Below are positions 54,535-62,605 of a DNA stretch of 64,000 bases, piece after piece. Source of the DNA: Streptomyces sp. GESEQ-4 (GTDB lineage: Bacteria; Actinomycetota; Actinomycetes; Streptomycetales; Streptomycetaceae); assembly GCF_017948455.1 (NCBI RefSeq), contig NZ_JAFFSU010000005.1, positions 310,001 to 374,000 of the forward strand, given 5' to 3'. Under the pieces are notes generated by a model, which was not told the origin of the DNA, ran no database searches, and saw only the letters and a program-made list of their open reading frames with translations. The translations under genes and the position numbers were made by a program. Positions within the stretch are counted from its first letter, which is position 1; each line of letters opens with the position of its first letter.

Positions 54535-54717
54535 ACTCGTAACTCTCCGCGGTTCCATGGGGGTTCCAGTGGCCTGCGCCACACTGCGGTCCAGCCGGGC
54601 CAAGCCCGGTGCGCGACTGCACGCATGGCCTTCCCGCACGGCCGACACTGCCTCAGCGCAGGCGCCTCCCAGTGTCACCTTCCGCCGGGGCGCACGGTTG
54701 CGCGCCCCGGCGCACCC

Positions 54718-55584
54718 TCACGGTTGGTGCCCCGTCATGCGCGCCGCCGACGCGATCGTGGCGCGGGCTTCGCGTTCGGTGAGGCCGGTGTTGAGGGCTG
54801 CCTCAACGAACGGTTCGACGAGGTCGGGGCCGATGCCGTCCTCGTAGGCGCGGCAAGCCGCCCAGAACAGGCGGGTGTTGCGCTGTCCCTCGTGGGCCGC
54901 GAGGACGAACTGGACGAGGCCCTGGCCGTGCCCGCCGGTCGACGGGGGTGCGGGGTGGTGGGTGCGGGGCGGTGGGAGCAGGAGGCGTAGGAGGGCGGGC
55001 GGGCAGGCCGCGGGGGCGAGGTGCGCGGTGCCGGGGGCGGTGCTGTAGACGCCGTACTCGGTGCGGGAGCCGGGGCCGACGAGGTAGCCGCCGGCGCCGC
55101 GGATGTCGATGCCGGGCGCCAGGCGGCCCGCGGAGTTGGGGACGACGACGTCGGGCGGGCCGCTGAGCCACAGGTGGCGGCCGCCGCTGGGGGTCAGGAC
55201 GACGACGGTGGCGGGGATCGTGAACAGGTGCCGCAGGGCCAGTTCGCGCAGGGCCGCCGAGGAGTCGGTGCCCGACTTGGTGTCCAGATCGATGCCGATC
55301 AGGTGGTGCGGGGGGAGGCCGCAGGCGATGCCGTAGCCGGTGGCCCAGGGGGCGGCGGCGAACAGTTCGCGGATGCGTGCCGGGTCGGTCGAGGCGTCGT
55401 ACACCCCATGGCCGAAGCGGCCGCATTCGCCGTGGCAGAGGGGTGCGGTGGGGTCGTCGCGGTGGGGGGAGCGCAGGGCCGGGAGTTTCGTCCGGGACAG
55501 GGGGATGACGGCCAGTCCGCGCTCCGCGGCTGACAGGGCGTGTGCGAGGGCCAGCATCGTGGCCTGCCGATCGGTGGTGGCCAT
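54718..55584 (-). CDS. Prim-Pol/PriCT primase-like protein
   Basis: 288 aa. The AEP catalytic motifs are intact: LIGIDLDTKSG (DxD), TPSGGRHLWL and GIDIRGAGGYLVGPGS. A C-terminal PriCT helix bundle follows (EGQRNTRLFWAACRAYEDG, GLTEREARATIASA). A helicase domain is absent. A GGAGG lies only one base before ATG 55584, an unusual spacing. It lies just outside attR, so it is chromosomal rather than the element's replicase. Confidence 0.85.
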   Translation of the reverse strand: MATTDRQATMLALAHALSAAERGLAVIPLSRTKLPALRSPHRDDPTAPLCHGECGRFGHGVYDASTDPARIRELFAAAPWATGYGIACGLPPHHLIGIDLDTKSGTDSSAALRELALRHLFTIPATVVVLTPSGGRHLWLSGPPDVVVPNSAGRLAPGIDIRGAGGYLVGPGSRTEYGVYSTAPGTAHLAPAACPPALLRLLLPPPRTHHPAPPSTGGHGQGLVQFVLAAHEGQRNTRLFWAACRAYEDGIGPDLVEPFVEAALNTGLTEREARATIASAARMTGHQP

Positions 55585-55950
55585 GCCTCCATGTTCGTAC
55601 AGGTGTTCGAAAAAGGGAAGGGAGGTAGGGCGCGACTCGCCGGGAACCGCATGTTGGCCGGATATACGCCGGAGCGCTTCACCCCTTGTGGCGCTTGGGG
55701 TGGAGGTGTCCGGCCCGCCCCGGCCTGTGGCTGAAGGCAACCAAAGGGGTTTATCGACTTGTCATCACGCTTCAGGGCGAATAGGGGCATCCGGGGTGGT
55801 TCGCCGGGGATTCGGTGGGCAACTCTGATCTTGCGACGTCGTGCACAACGCTGAGGCGGATGGCCAACTGCCTTGGTACAAGCCGTACTTCATGTACCGC
55901 GCGCACTTTCGGCCCGACAGCCGATGCGCACCTTGTTCTGGAGGAACAAC
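55585..55950. other. Divergent intergenic region
   Basis: About 366 bp with no ORF or repeat that stands out. It should contain the promoters of the Prim-Pol gene and of the small secreted protein. Confidence 0.4.
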
Positions 55951-56274
55951 ATGGCAAGCATCCGTACCGCCCGCGTCATCGCCGCCGTTTCCGCCCTTCC
56001 GCTCGCCGCAGCCCTCTTCGCCGGCGTCGCGACGGCGGACAACGGCGCCCTCGCGGACGACGGATCGAACGCGACCGCCACCAAGGCCTCCGCCGGCATC
56101 ATCGGCAGCGGCGTCGGCGACGACAACAACGGCAACTCGTCCACCACGCAGCAGCAGGCGGTGGGCGACGGCGCCTCTAACCAGAGCAACACCGCCCAGG
56201 TCGACGGCTCCGCCTTCACGGCCATCAACCAGGGCAACGAGAACGTCGCCGTCGGCTTCGCGCCCCTCTGGTGA
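55951..56274 (+). CDS. Small secreted Asn/Gln-rich protein
   Basis: 107 aa. Signal peptide 1-30 (AAVSALPLAAALFAGVATA). The mature part is rich in Asn, Gln, Thr and Gly (GDDNNGNSSTTQQQ, GASNQSNTAQVDGSAFTAIN) with an ending AVGFAPLW. Composition suggests surface assembly, but it is neither chaplin nor rodlin by motif. GGAGG is about 8 bases before the ATG. Confidence 0.75.
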   Translation: MASIRTARVIAAVSALPLAAALFAGVATADNGALADDGSNATATKASAGIIGSGVGDDNNGNSSTTQQQAVGDGASNQSNTAQVDGSAFTAINQGNENVAVGFAPLW

Positions 56275-56427
56275 GGCCGGGAGGGCCGGCCCTCGGGCGC
56301 CGGTCCTGAACTCCCTTGTGGGGTGTGCTCTGTGGGGTGATCACACGTCCGCGCGGCGGTGCTTCGGCACCGCCGCGCAGGCGTTTTCCGCACGAGACAG
56401 GCGCTGTTCCGGGTGCGGGCGACGACC

Positions 56428-56460
56428 TTGACAGAGCACGGTATCTGACGGACAGTCAGA
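56428..56460 (+). promoter_or_regulatory. Promoter with TetR-type operator, igr-like operon
   Basis: TTGACA (56428-56433), 17-bp spacer and GACAGT (56451-56456). The palindrome TCTGACGGACAGTCAGA (56444-56460), 6-bp arms and 5-bp centre, covers the -10 element, so a TetR-family repressor would block transcription. No tetR gene is nearby. Confidence 0.55.
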
Positions 56461-56498
56461 AACCCTCAGCCCGTACGACGCCCCGGAGGGCCGTCATC

Positions 56499-57674
56499 GT
56501 GCACCTCGCCCCCACCGAGCGCCAGCGGCGGCTGCGCGCCGAGCTGCGTACGTACTTCCGGGCCCTCATGCCGGACGGGCCGCCCCCGGCTGAGGAGCAC
56601 GCGCGCGTGCGCGCACTGCGACGTCGTATCGGCGCGGACGGCTGGCTGGGGCTCGGGTGGCCCGTCGAGTACGGCGGTCAGGGCCGGGGCGCGGACGAGC
56701 AGTTCGTCTTCTTCGACGAGGCGTACCGCGCGGGCGCGCCCGTCTCGATGGTCACCCTCAACACGGTCGGGCCGACCCTGATGAAGTACGGCAGCGAGGA
56801 GCAGAAGGCCGCCTTCCTGCCGGGCATCCTGCGCGGGGAACTCGTCTTCGCCATCGGCTACAGCGAGCCGTCGGCCGGGACCGACCTGGCGTCGCTGCGG
56901 ACCCGGGCGGTACGGGACGGCGCGGGCGACTGGCTCGTCGAGGGGCAGAAGATCTTCACCTCCGGCGCCCAGCACGCCGACTGGATCTGGCTGGCCTGCC
57001 GCACCGACCCAGAGGCACCCAAACACCGTGGCATCTCGATCCTCCTCGTCCCCACCGACGCCCCCGGCTTCTCCTGGACGCCGATCGAGACGGTCGGCGG
57101 GCAGACCACGACGGCCACGTACTACGACGCCGTCCGCGTCCCGGCCGGCAACCTCGTCGGCGCGGAGAACGAGGGCTGGACGCTCATCACCAACCAGCTC
57201 AACCACGAGCGGGTCGCCCTCGCCGCGCTCGGCATGCAGGCCGAGGACTTCTACACGGCCGCGCTGAACGCCGTACGTACCCCCGATCCGGTGACGGGGA
57301 GGCGCCGGGTTGACGAGCCGTGGGTGCGCTCGCGGCTGGCCGAGGCACATGCCCGGCTGGCGGCATCGCGCCTGCTCAGCTGGCGTCTGGTGGGGGATGT
57401 GGGGGCAGGTCGCCTCGCGCCCGGCGACGCGAGCGGGGTGAAGGTCGCGGGAACCGAATCGGCGGTGGCGGTGTACCGAATATGTCAGCACGCGATCGGG
57501 ACGGACGGGCTGGCAGGGCTGGTTCGTTCGGGGTCGCCGGGGGCGTTCGGGGACGGCGAGCTGGAGCGGCTGAACAGGGCGGCGCAGATCAACACGTTCG
57601 GGGGCGGGGTGAGCGAGGTGCAGCGGGAGATCGTCGCGACGATGCGGCTCGGGATGACGAGGGGGCGGCGGTGA
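56499..57674 (+). CDS. Acyl-CoA dehydrogenase, ChsE2/FadE29-like subunit
   Basis: 391 aa. N-terminal helices, the middle FAD motif AIGYSEPSAGTDLASLRTRA and the ending GGGVSEVQREIVATM. In mycobacteria FadE28/FadE29 make an alpha2beta2 enzyme that dehydrogenates 3-carbon side chains of steroid CoA thioesters. The next four genes match that module. GTG 56499 has GGAGGG 8 bases upstream. Confidence 0.87.
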   Translation: MHLAPTERQRRLRAELRTYFRALMPDGPPPAEEHARVRALRRRIGADGWLGLGWPVEYGGQGRGADEQFVFFDEAYRAGAPVSMVTLNTVGPTLMKYGSEEQKAAFLPGILRGELVFAIGYSEPSAGTDLASLRTRAVRDGAGDWLVEGQKIFTSGAQHADWIWLACRTDPEAPKHRGISILLVPTDAPGFSWTPIETVGGQTTTATYYDAVRVPAGNLVGAENEGWTLITNQLNHERVALAALGMQAEDFYTAALNAVRTPDPVTGRRRVDEPWVRSRLAEAHARLAASRLLSWRLVGDVGAGRLAPGDASGVKVAGTESAVAVYRICQHAIGTDGLAGLVRSGSPGAFGDGELERLNRAAQINTFGGGVSEVQREIVATMRLGMTRGRR

Positions 57675-58627
57675 GCGGACAAGGGACGGGGGTGAGCGGA
57701 CAGCGGACGGGGGTGAGCGAGGTGCAGGACGAGCTGGGGGCGCGGCTGAAGGCGTTCGAGGGGCGGGCGACCGCCGTCGCGCGCGCGGGCAAGGATCCGG
57801 TCAACGAACCGATGATCCGGCACTGGTGCGAGGCGCTGGGCGACACCAACCCGGCGTATTCAGGACCGGACGCCATCGCCCCGCCCACCATGCTCCAGGC
57901 ATGGACCATGGGTGGCCTCTCCGGGCATACGGGACGCTCCCAGGCGTACGACGACCTGCTCACCCTCCTCGACGAGGCGGGCTGCACCTCGGTCGTCGCC
58001 ACCGACTGCGAGCAGGAGTATCTGCGCCCCCTGCGACCCGGCGACGAGATCTCCTACGACGCGGTGATCGAGTCGGTGTCGGACCGCAAGACGACCAAGC
58101 TGGGCACGGGGTATTTCGTCACGACCCGCATGGACGTCCGGGTGGGACGGGACCTGGTCGGCACCCACCGCTTCCGCATCCTCAAATACGCCCCCGCGCG
58201 GAAGACGCCGAAAGCCCCCCGCCCCCGGCCGGTGATCAACCGCGACAACGCCGGCTTCTGGGAAGGAGTGGACCGCCATCAGCTCCTCATCCAGCGCTGC
58301 ACCGGCTGCGCGACCCTGCGTTTTCCCTGGCTGCCGGGGTGCAACGCATGCGGCGGCCTGGACTGGGACACGGTGGAGGCGAGCGGCGAGGGCACGGTCT
58401 ATTCGTACGTCGTGATGCACCACCCGCCGTTCCCGGCCCTCGATCCTCCCTATGCCGTCGGCCTGATCGAGCTGGCGGAAGGCGTGCGGATGATCAGCAA
58501 CGTGGTGGGGGTGCCCTACGACAAGGTCCGCATCGGCCTGCCGGTACGGCTCGAATTCCAGCGGTACGAGGACCCGGGCGGCGCCTTGGTGCTGCCGGTC
58601 TTCCGGGTTCCCGAGGGCGAGGCCTGA
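57671..58627 (+). CDS. MaoC-DUF35 protein, ChsH2-like
   Basis: 318 aa. N-terminal MaoC-like hot-dog (PMIRHWCEALGDTNPAYS) and C-terminal DUF35 with zinc cysteines in CTGCATLRF and GCNACGG. ChsH2 uses its N-terminal part with ChsH1 as hydratase and its DUF35 part with Ltp2 as aldolase. GTG 57671 overlaps the previous stop; a 21-base repeat creates further GTG starts at 57692 and 57713. Confidence 0.87.
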   Translation: MSGQGTGVSGQRTGVSEVQDELGARLKAFEGRATAVARAGKDPVNEPMIRHWCEALGDTNPAYSGPDAIAPPTMLQAWTMGGLSGHTGRSQAYDDLLTLLDEAGCTSVVATDCEQEYLRPLRPGDEISYDAVIESVSDRKTTKLGTGYFVTTRMDVRVGRDLVGTHRFRILKYAPARKTPKAPRPRPVINRDNAGFWEGVDRHQLLIQRCTGCATLRFPWLPGCNACGGLDWDTVEASGEGTVYSYVVMHHPPFPALDPPYAVGLIELAEGVRMISNVVGVPYDKVRIGLPVRLEFQRYEDPGGALVLPVFRVPEGEA

Positions 58628-58628
58628 C

Positions 58629-59897
58629 ATGGACTTCACGCCCACACAGGAGCAGGCCGCCGCGCAGGAACTGGCCGCGCGGATCTTCGGCGACCTCGCC
58701 ACGCACGAACGGCTGACGGCCGCCGGCACAGGCAGCGACCCGGAGTTGTGGAAGGCCCTGTGCGCGGCCGGACTCATCGGCGCCGTCCAGGAGGTGGGCC
58801 TGCTGGGCCTCGTCCTCCTCCTGGAGGAGCAGGGCCGCACGACGGCCCAGGTGCCTTTTGCGGCCACATGTGTGTACGGACTGCTGGCAGTGTCGGCCCA
58901 CGGCTCGGCGGAGCAGCGCGAGCGGTTGCTGCCGGGGATCATCGACGGCTCGGTGGTGGTCAGCGGGGCATTTCCGGCACAGGGAGGGGTACGGGCGTCT
59001 GCGGGCGGCGAGTTGACCGGCACGGTCCCCGTCGTGCCCTGGTTGCGGGACGCCACGCATGTCCTGGTGGCCGACGCGGACCGGAATCTGTGGCTGGTGC
59101 CGACCGTCGGCCACGTGGAGTGGCAGCCGGTCGAACTCACGGCGCCCTGGGCGGCGGGGCGACTCGTGCTGGAGGGAACCGACGCCGAGCTGCTCGGCGG
59201 GCCGGGTGCCGAGCGGCTCAGCGGCACCGAGGACTTCAGCGGCCACGATGCCGTAGGGCTCGGCGGGCTCGATGCCGATCGGCTCAGCGGTACCGAGCAT
59301 CTCAGCGGCCCCGGTGCCGAACGGCTCAGCGGCACCGAGCACCTCAGCGGCCCCGGTGCTGAACGGCTCAGCGGCGCTGGCGCCGGACAGATCGGCGGCG
59401 TAGGCGACGAACACCCCGCCGGACCCGACGCCTACGCCGACGTCCTTGCCACCGCCCGCACCGCCTTCGCCGGTCTTCAGGCCGGGGTCTGTGCCGGTTC
59501 CCTCGCGCGGGCCGTGGCGCACACGAACAGCCGGGAGCAGTTCGGGCGACCGCTCGCCACCAAGCAGGCCGTCCAACTCCGGGCAGCGGACGCGTATATG
59601 GACACGGAGGCGATCAGGGTGACGGCGTACGAGGCGGCCTGGCGGCGCGACACCGGGCTCCCCTACGCCTCACACGCGCTGGCCGCCGCCTGGTGGGCGT
59701 CCGAGGCGGGCAGCCGGGTCGTCCACGCGGGCCAGCATCTGCACGGCGGCGCGGGAGCCGACCTGGACCATCCGGTGCACCGGCACTTCCTGTGGGGCCG
59801 GCAGCTGGACGCCTATCTGGGATGCGGCGACGAACTACTGCAGGAACTGGGCGAGTTGATCAAGGAAGGGGAGGAGGGCGAGGCATGGGATCGGTGA
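58629..59897 (+). CDS. Acyl-CoA dehydrogenase, ChsE1/FadE28-like subunit, with repeat insert
   Basis: 422 aa. MDFTPTQEQAAAQELAARIF starts like FadE28 and the C-terminal HPVHRHFLWGRQLDAYLG matches its signature. Residues about 190-257 carry an extra repeat (RLSGTEHLSGPGAE) absent from the family. The partner at 56499 holds the second half of the enzyme. Confidence 0.85.
   Translation: MDFTPTQEQAAAQELAARIFGDLATHERLTAAGTGSDPELWKALCAAGLIGAVQEVGLLGLVLLLEEQGRTTAQVPFAATCVYGLLAVSAHGSAEQRERLLPGIIDGSVVVSGAFPAQGGVRASAGGELTGTVPVVPWLRDATHVLVADADRNLWLVPTVGHVEWQPVELTAPWAAGRLVLEGTDAELLGGPGAERLSGTEDFSGHDAVGLGGLDADRLSGTEHLSGPGAERLSGTEHLSGPGAERLSGAGAGQIGGVGDEHPAGPDAYADVLATARTAFAGLQAGVCAGSLARAVAHTNSREQFGRPLATKQAVQLRAADAYMDTEAIRVTAYEAAWRRDTGLPYASHALAAAWWASEAGSRVVHAGQHLHGGAGADLDHPVHRHFLWGRQLDAYLGCGDELLQELGELIKEGEEGEAWDR
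59214..59380 (+). repeat. In-frame 42-bp tandem repeat in acyl-CoA dehydrogenase gene
   Basis: Copies at 59214-59255, 59280-59321 and 59322-59363, then a partial copy to 59380; a 24-bp degenerate piece lies between the first two. Units 2 and 3 code for identical RLSGTEHLSGPGAE but differ at three synonymous bases. Confidence 0.85.
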
Positions 59898-60331
59898 GGA
59901 CCGGCGACCAACTGCCGATGACCGGCGACCAGCTGCCGAGGGTTGGCGACCGACTGCCGCCGCTGGAGATCGAGATCACCCGCACGCTCATCGTGGCCGG
60001 AGCGATCGCCTCCCGGGACTACCAGGACGTGCACCACGACGCGGAACTGGCCCGCCAGAAGGGCTCCCCCGACATCTTCATGAACATCCTGACCACCAAC
60101 GGCCTGGTGGGCCGCTACATCACGGACCACTTCGGCCCGACGGCCGTCCTGCGCAAGGTGGCCATCAGGCTGGGCGCACCCAACTACCCAGGAGACACGA
60201 TGGTGTTGACGGGGACGGTGGACGAGCTCGACGGCGACACCGCGACGGTTCGGGTCGTGGGGGACAACGGCATCGGCAGACATGTGACCGGCACGGTGAC
60301 GGTCACCGTACCGACGGGGGGTGCGCGATGA
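59885..60331 (+). CDS. MaoC-like hydratase, ChsH1-like
   Basis: 148 aa. Hot-dog fold with YQDVHHDAELA and NILTTNGLVGRYITDHFGP, which suits ChsH1. The first 25 residues contain TGDQLPM, TGDQLPR and VGDRLPP, a seven-residue unit three times. GGAGG before ATG 59885; overlaps the dehydrogenase by 13 bases. Confidence 0.85.
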   Translation: MGSVRTGDQLPMTGDQLPRVGDRLPPLEIEITRTLIVAGAIASRDYQDVHHDAELARQKGSPDIFMNILTTNGLVGRYITDHFGPTAVLRKVAIRLGAPNYPGDTMVLTGTVDELDGDTATVRVVGDNGIGRHVTGTVTVTVPTGGAR

Positions 60332-61491
60332 GCACCCGAACCCCGGACACCCTCGGCAGGCGCGCCGCGATCGTCGGGATCGGCGCCACCGAGTTCTCCA
60401 AGGACTCGGGCCGCAGTGAGCTCCGGCTGGCCGTGGAGGCGGTGCGGGCGGCCCTGGACGACGCGGGGCTGACACCGGAGGACGTGGACGGGATGGTCAC
60501 GTTCACGATGGACACCAGCCCGGAGATCACGGTCGCCCAGGCCTGCGGGATGGGCGAGCTGTCCTTCTTCTCCCGGGTGCACTACGGCGGCGGGGCGGCC
60601 TGCGCGACCGTCCAGCAGGCGGCGCTCGCCATCGCCGCGGGCGTGGCCGAGGTGGTGGTCTGCTACCGCGCGTTCAACGAGCGGTCGGGCCGGAGATTCG
60701 GCTCGGGAGTGCAGCACCGGGAGCCGTCGGCGGAGGGCGCGGCCCTGGGCTGGTCCCTGCCGTTCGGGCTGCTCACCCCGGCCTCCTGGGTGGCGATGGT
60801 GGCTCAGCGGTATCTGCACACCTATGGGCTGACCCCGGAGGTGTTCGGGCATGTGGCCGTCGTGGACCGCAAGTATGCGGCCACCAATCCGGCGGCGTAC
60901 TTCCACGGCAGACCGATCTCCCTCGCCGACCACGCGGCCTCGCGCTGGATCGCCGAACCGCTCAGGCTGCTGGACTGCTGCCAGGAGACGGACGGCGGTC
61001 AGGCCATCGTCGTCACCTCCGTGGAGCGGGCCCGCGACCTGCCGAACCCCCCGGCGGTCGTCGCAGCCGCCGCCCAGGGGGCGGGGCGCGCCCAGGAGCA
61101 GATGACCAGCTTCTACCGCGACGACCTGACCGGCCTGCCGGAGATGGGCGTGGTGGCCCGCCGGCTGTGGCGCAGCGCCGGGCTCACCCCGGCCGACATC
61201 GATGTGGGGATCCTGTACGACCACTTCACACCGTTCGTGCTGATGCAGCTGGAGGAGTTCGGGTTCTGCGGAAAGGGGGAGGCCGCTGAGTTCATGGCGG
61301 AGGAGCGGCTGCCGGTCAATACGCACGGGGGACAGTTGGGGGAGGCGTATCTGCACGGGATGAACGGGATCGCGGAGGGGGTACGGCAACTGCGCGGCAC
61401 ATCCGTCAACCAGATACCGGGGGCCGGCCGGGTCCTGGTGACCGCGGGGACAGGTGTGCCGACGTCGGGGCTGGTCCTGGAGGGAGGGTGA
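60328..61491 (+). CDS. Ltp2-like thiolase-fold aldolase
   Basis: 387 aa. SCP-x/thiolase-fold protein with RRAAIVGIGATEFSK, GGGAACATVQQAALAIA and GIAEGVRQLRGTSVNQIPG. In mycobacteria Ltp2 with the DUF35 part of ChsH2 performs the last retro-aldol cleavage, releasing propionyl-CoA. ATGA overlap with ChsH1-like gene. Confidence 0.87.
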   Translation: MSTRTPDTLGRRAAIVGIGATEFSKDSGRSELRLAVEAVRAALDDAGLTPEDVDGMVTFTMDTSPEITVAQACGMGELSFFSRVHYGGGAACATVQQAALAIAAGVAEVVVCYRAFNERSGRRFGSGVQHREPSAEGAALGWSLPFGLLTPASWVAMVAQRYLHTYGLTPEVFGHVAVVDRKYAATNPAAYFHGRPISLADHAASRWIAEPLRLLDCCQETDGGQAIVVTSVERARDLPNPPAVVAAAAQGAGRAQEQMTSFYRDDLTGLPEMGVVARRLWRSAGLTPADIDVGILYDHFTPFVLMQLEEFGFCGKGEAAEFMAEERLPVNTHGGQLGEAYLHGMNGIAEGVRQLRGTSVNQIPGAGRVLVTAGTGVPTSGLVLEGG

Positions 61492-61772
61492 GGCAGGCGC
61501 CGTGGGGAACCCCGGCCCCGGCTGCCGCACGGGGGGCCGGGACCGGGGACCGGCGTCGGCGGGACCGCCGCCATGCCGGGTCCCGTGCCGGCCGCACAGG
61601 TACAGGAACCGGCACCGTGGTCGTAGCCCCCAGGGGTAAACCCGCAGTAGGTGTCCTCCTCCGGTCCACCTTCAGGAGGTGCAGTCGGCACCACCCCTAC
61701 AACCTGAGGGGGAGTGCGCTTCGGGACCTGCGGCCGATCCGCTGGAGAGGGGGTCGCTCATAGCGTGGAGCC
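61492..61772. other. Upstream region of SigE-family gene
   Basis: 281 bp with no gene. The GGCACCACCCCTACAACC sequence near 61687 followed by GAGGGGGA is of a type I recall upstream of SigE-family genes and may be part of its promoter. Confidence 0.35.
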
Positions 61773-62321
61773 ATGACCACAACCGTCTGCACCAGCGCTT
61801 CCCAAGCCGCGACGCGGTCGCTGACGTACCCGTCGTTCTCGTCGTACGTCAAGGCCCGCCAGCCGGTGCTGCTGCGTACCGCCCGGTCGCTCACCGCGAA
61901 CCCGAGCGACGCGGAGGATCTGCTGCAGACGGCGCTCACCAAGACGTATGTCGCCTGGGAGCGGATCGAGGACCACCGCGCGCTCGACGGCTATGTGCGC
62001 CGGGCGCTGCTGAACACCCGAACATCGCAGTGGCGCAAGCGCAAGGTGGACGAGTTCGCCTGCGACGAGCTGCCGGAGCCCGAGCCGGTCCCCGGCGGGG
62101 ACGACCCGGCCGAGCAGCAGGCGCTGCACGACGCGATGTGGCGGGCGATCTCCAAACTGCCCGCACGGCAGCGCGCGATGGTCGTCCTGAGGTACTACGA
62201 GGACCTCAGCGAAGCACAGACGGCCGAGGTGCTCGGCGTCTCGGTGGGCACGGTCAAGTCGGCGGTGTCCCGCGCCCTCGGCAAGCTGCGCGAGGACGCG
62301 GAACTGTTGCTGGTCCGCTAA
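61773..62321 (+). CDS. SigE-family RNA polymerase sigma factor
   Basis: 182 aa. Streptomyces-type SigE family: YVKARQPVLLRTARSLTANP and DAEDLLQTALTKTYVAWERI (region 2), and VSVGTVKSAVSRALGKLRE (region 4). No anti-sigma gene is adjacent. ATG 61773 with GTGGAG close upstream. Confidence 0.9.
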   Translation: MTTTVCTSASQAATRSLTYPSFSSYVKARQPVLLRTARSLTANPSDAEDLLQTALTKTYVAWERIEDHRALDGYVRRALLNTRTSQWRKRKVDEFACDELPEPEPVPGGDDPAEQQALHDAMWRAISKLPARQRAMVVLRYYEDLSEAQTAEVLGVSVGTVKSAVSRALGKLREDAELLLVR

Positions 62322-62344
62322 GCGCTCCGCTGGAAGCCCGGTGC

Positions 62345-62470
62345 GTCGACTGCGGGTCCGTCGTGGCTGGTCGCTCCCCCACTCTCGGCTTCGCTCGAGC
62401 GGGGGGACCCCCATCGCGGCGGAGCCGCACATCGATACAGCCCCGCGCCCCTCACGGGGCGCGATACAGC
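62345..62470. repeat. Streptomyces dispersed intergenic repeat, inverted, with nested palindrome
   Basis: Reverse-oriented copy of the repeat at 30934-31008. Compared with it, 62374-62414 is an extra block containing CTCGGCTTCGCTCGAGCG flanked by C and G runs, a second known-looking Streptomyces hairpin repeat nested inside. Confidence 0.65.
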
Positions 62471-62528
62471 CCCACCTCGGTGGACGCAACGTGACGTGAT
62501 CGACGTGATCGATCGTCCGCGCCTAGTG

Positions 62529-62546
62529 ACATACCGCGCGGTATGT
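62529..62546. promoter_or_regulatory. 18-bp palindromic operator
   Basis: ACATACCGCGCGGTATGT is perfectly palindromic, 60 bases upstream of the acyl-CoA ligase start. It resembles TetR-family sites; regulator not in the window. Confidence 0.55.
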
Positions 62547-62605
62547 GAGCAGAATCAGCGCAACCCTTACCACCGCGTAGGCAATGTCGCCCCCGGGAGG
62601 ACGCC

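Noticed and set aside
55951..56274. Chaplin or rodlin assignment for the small secreted protein
   Set aside because: No chaplin domain cysteines or rodlin pattern; only composition is similar.
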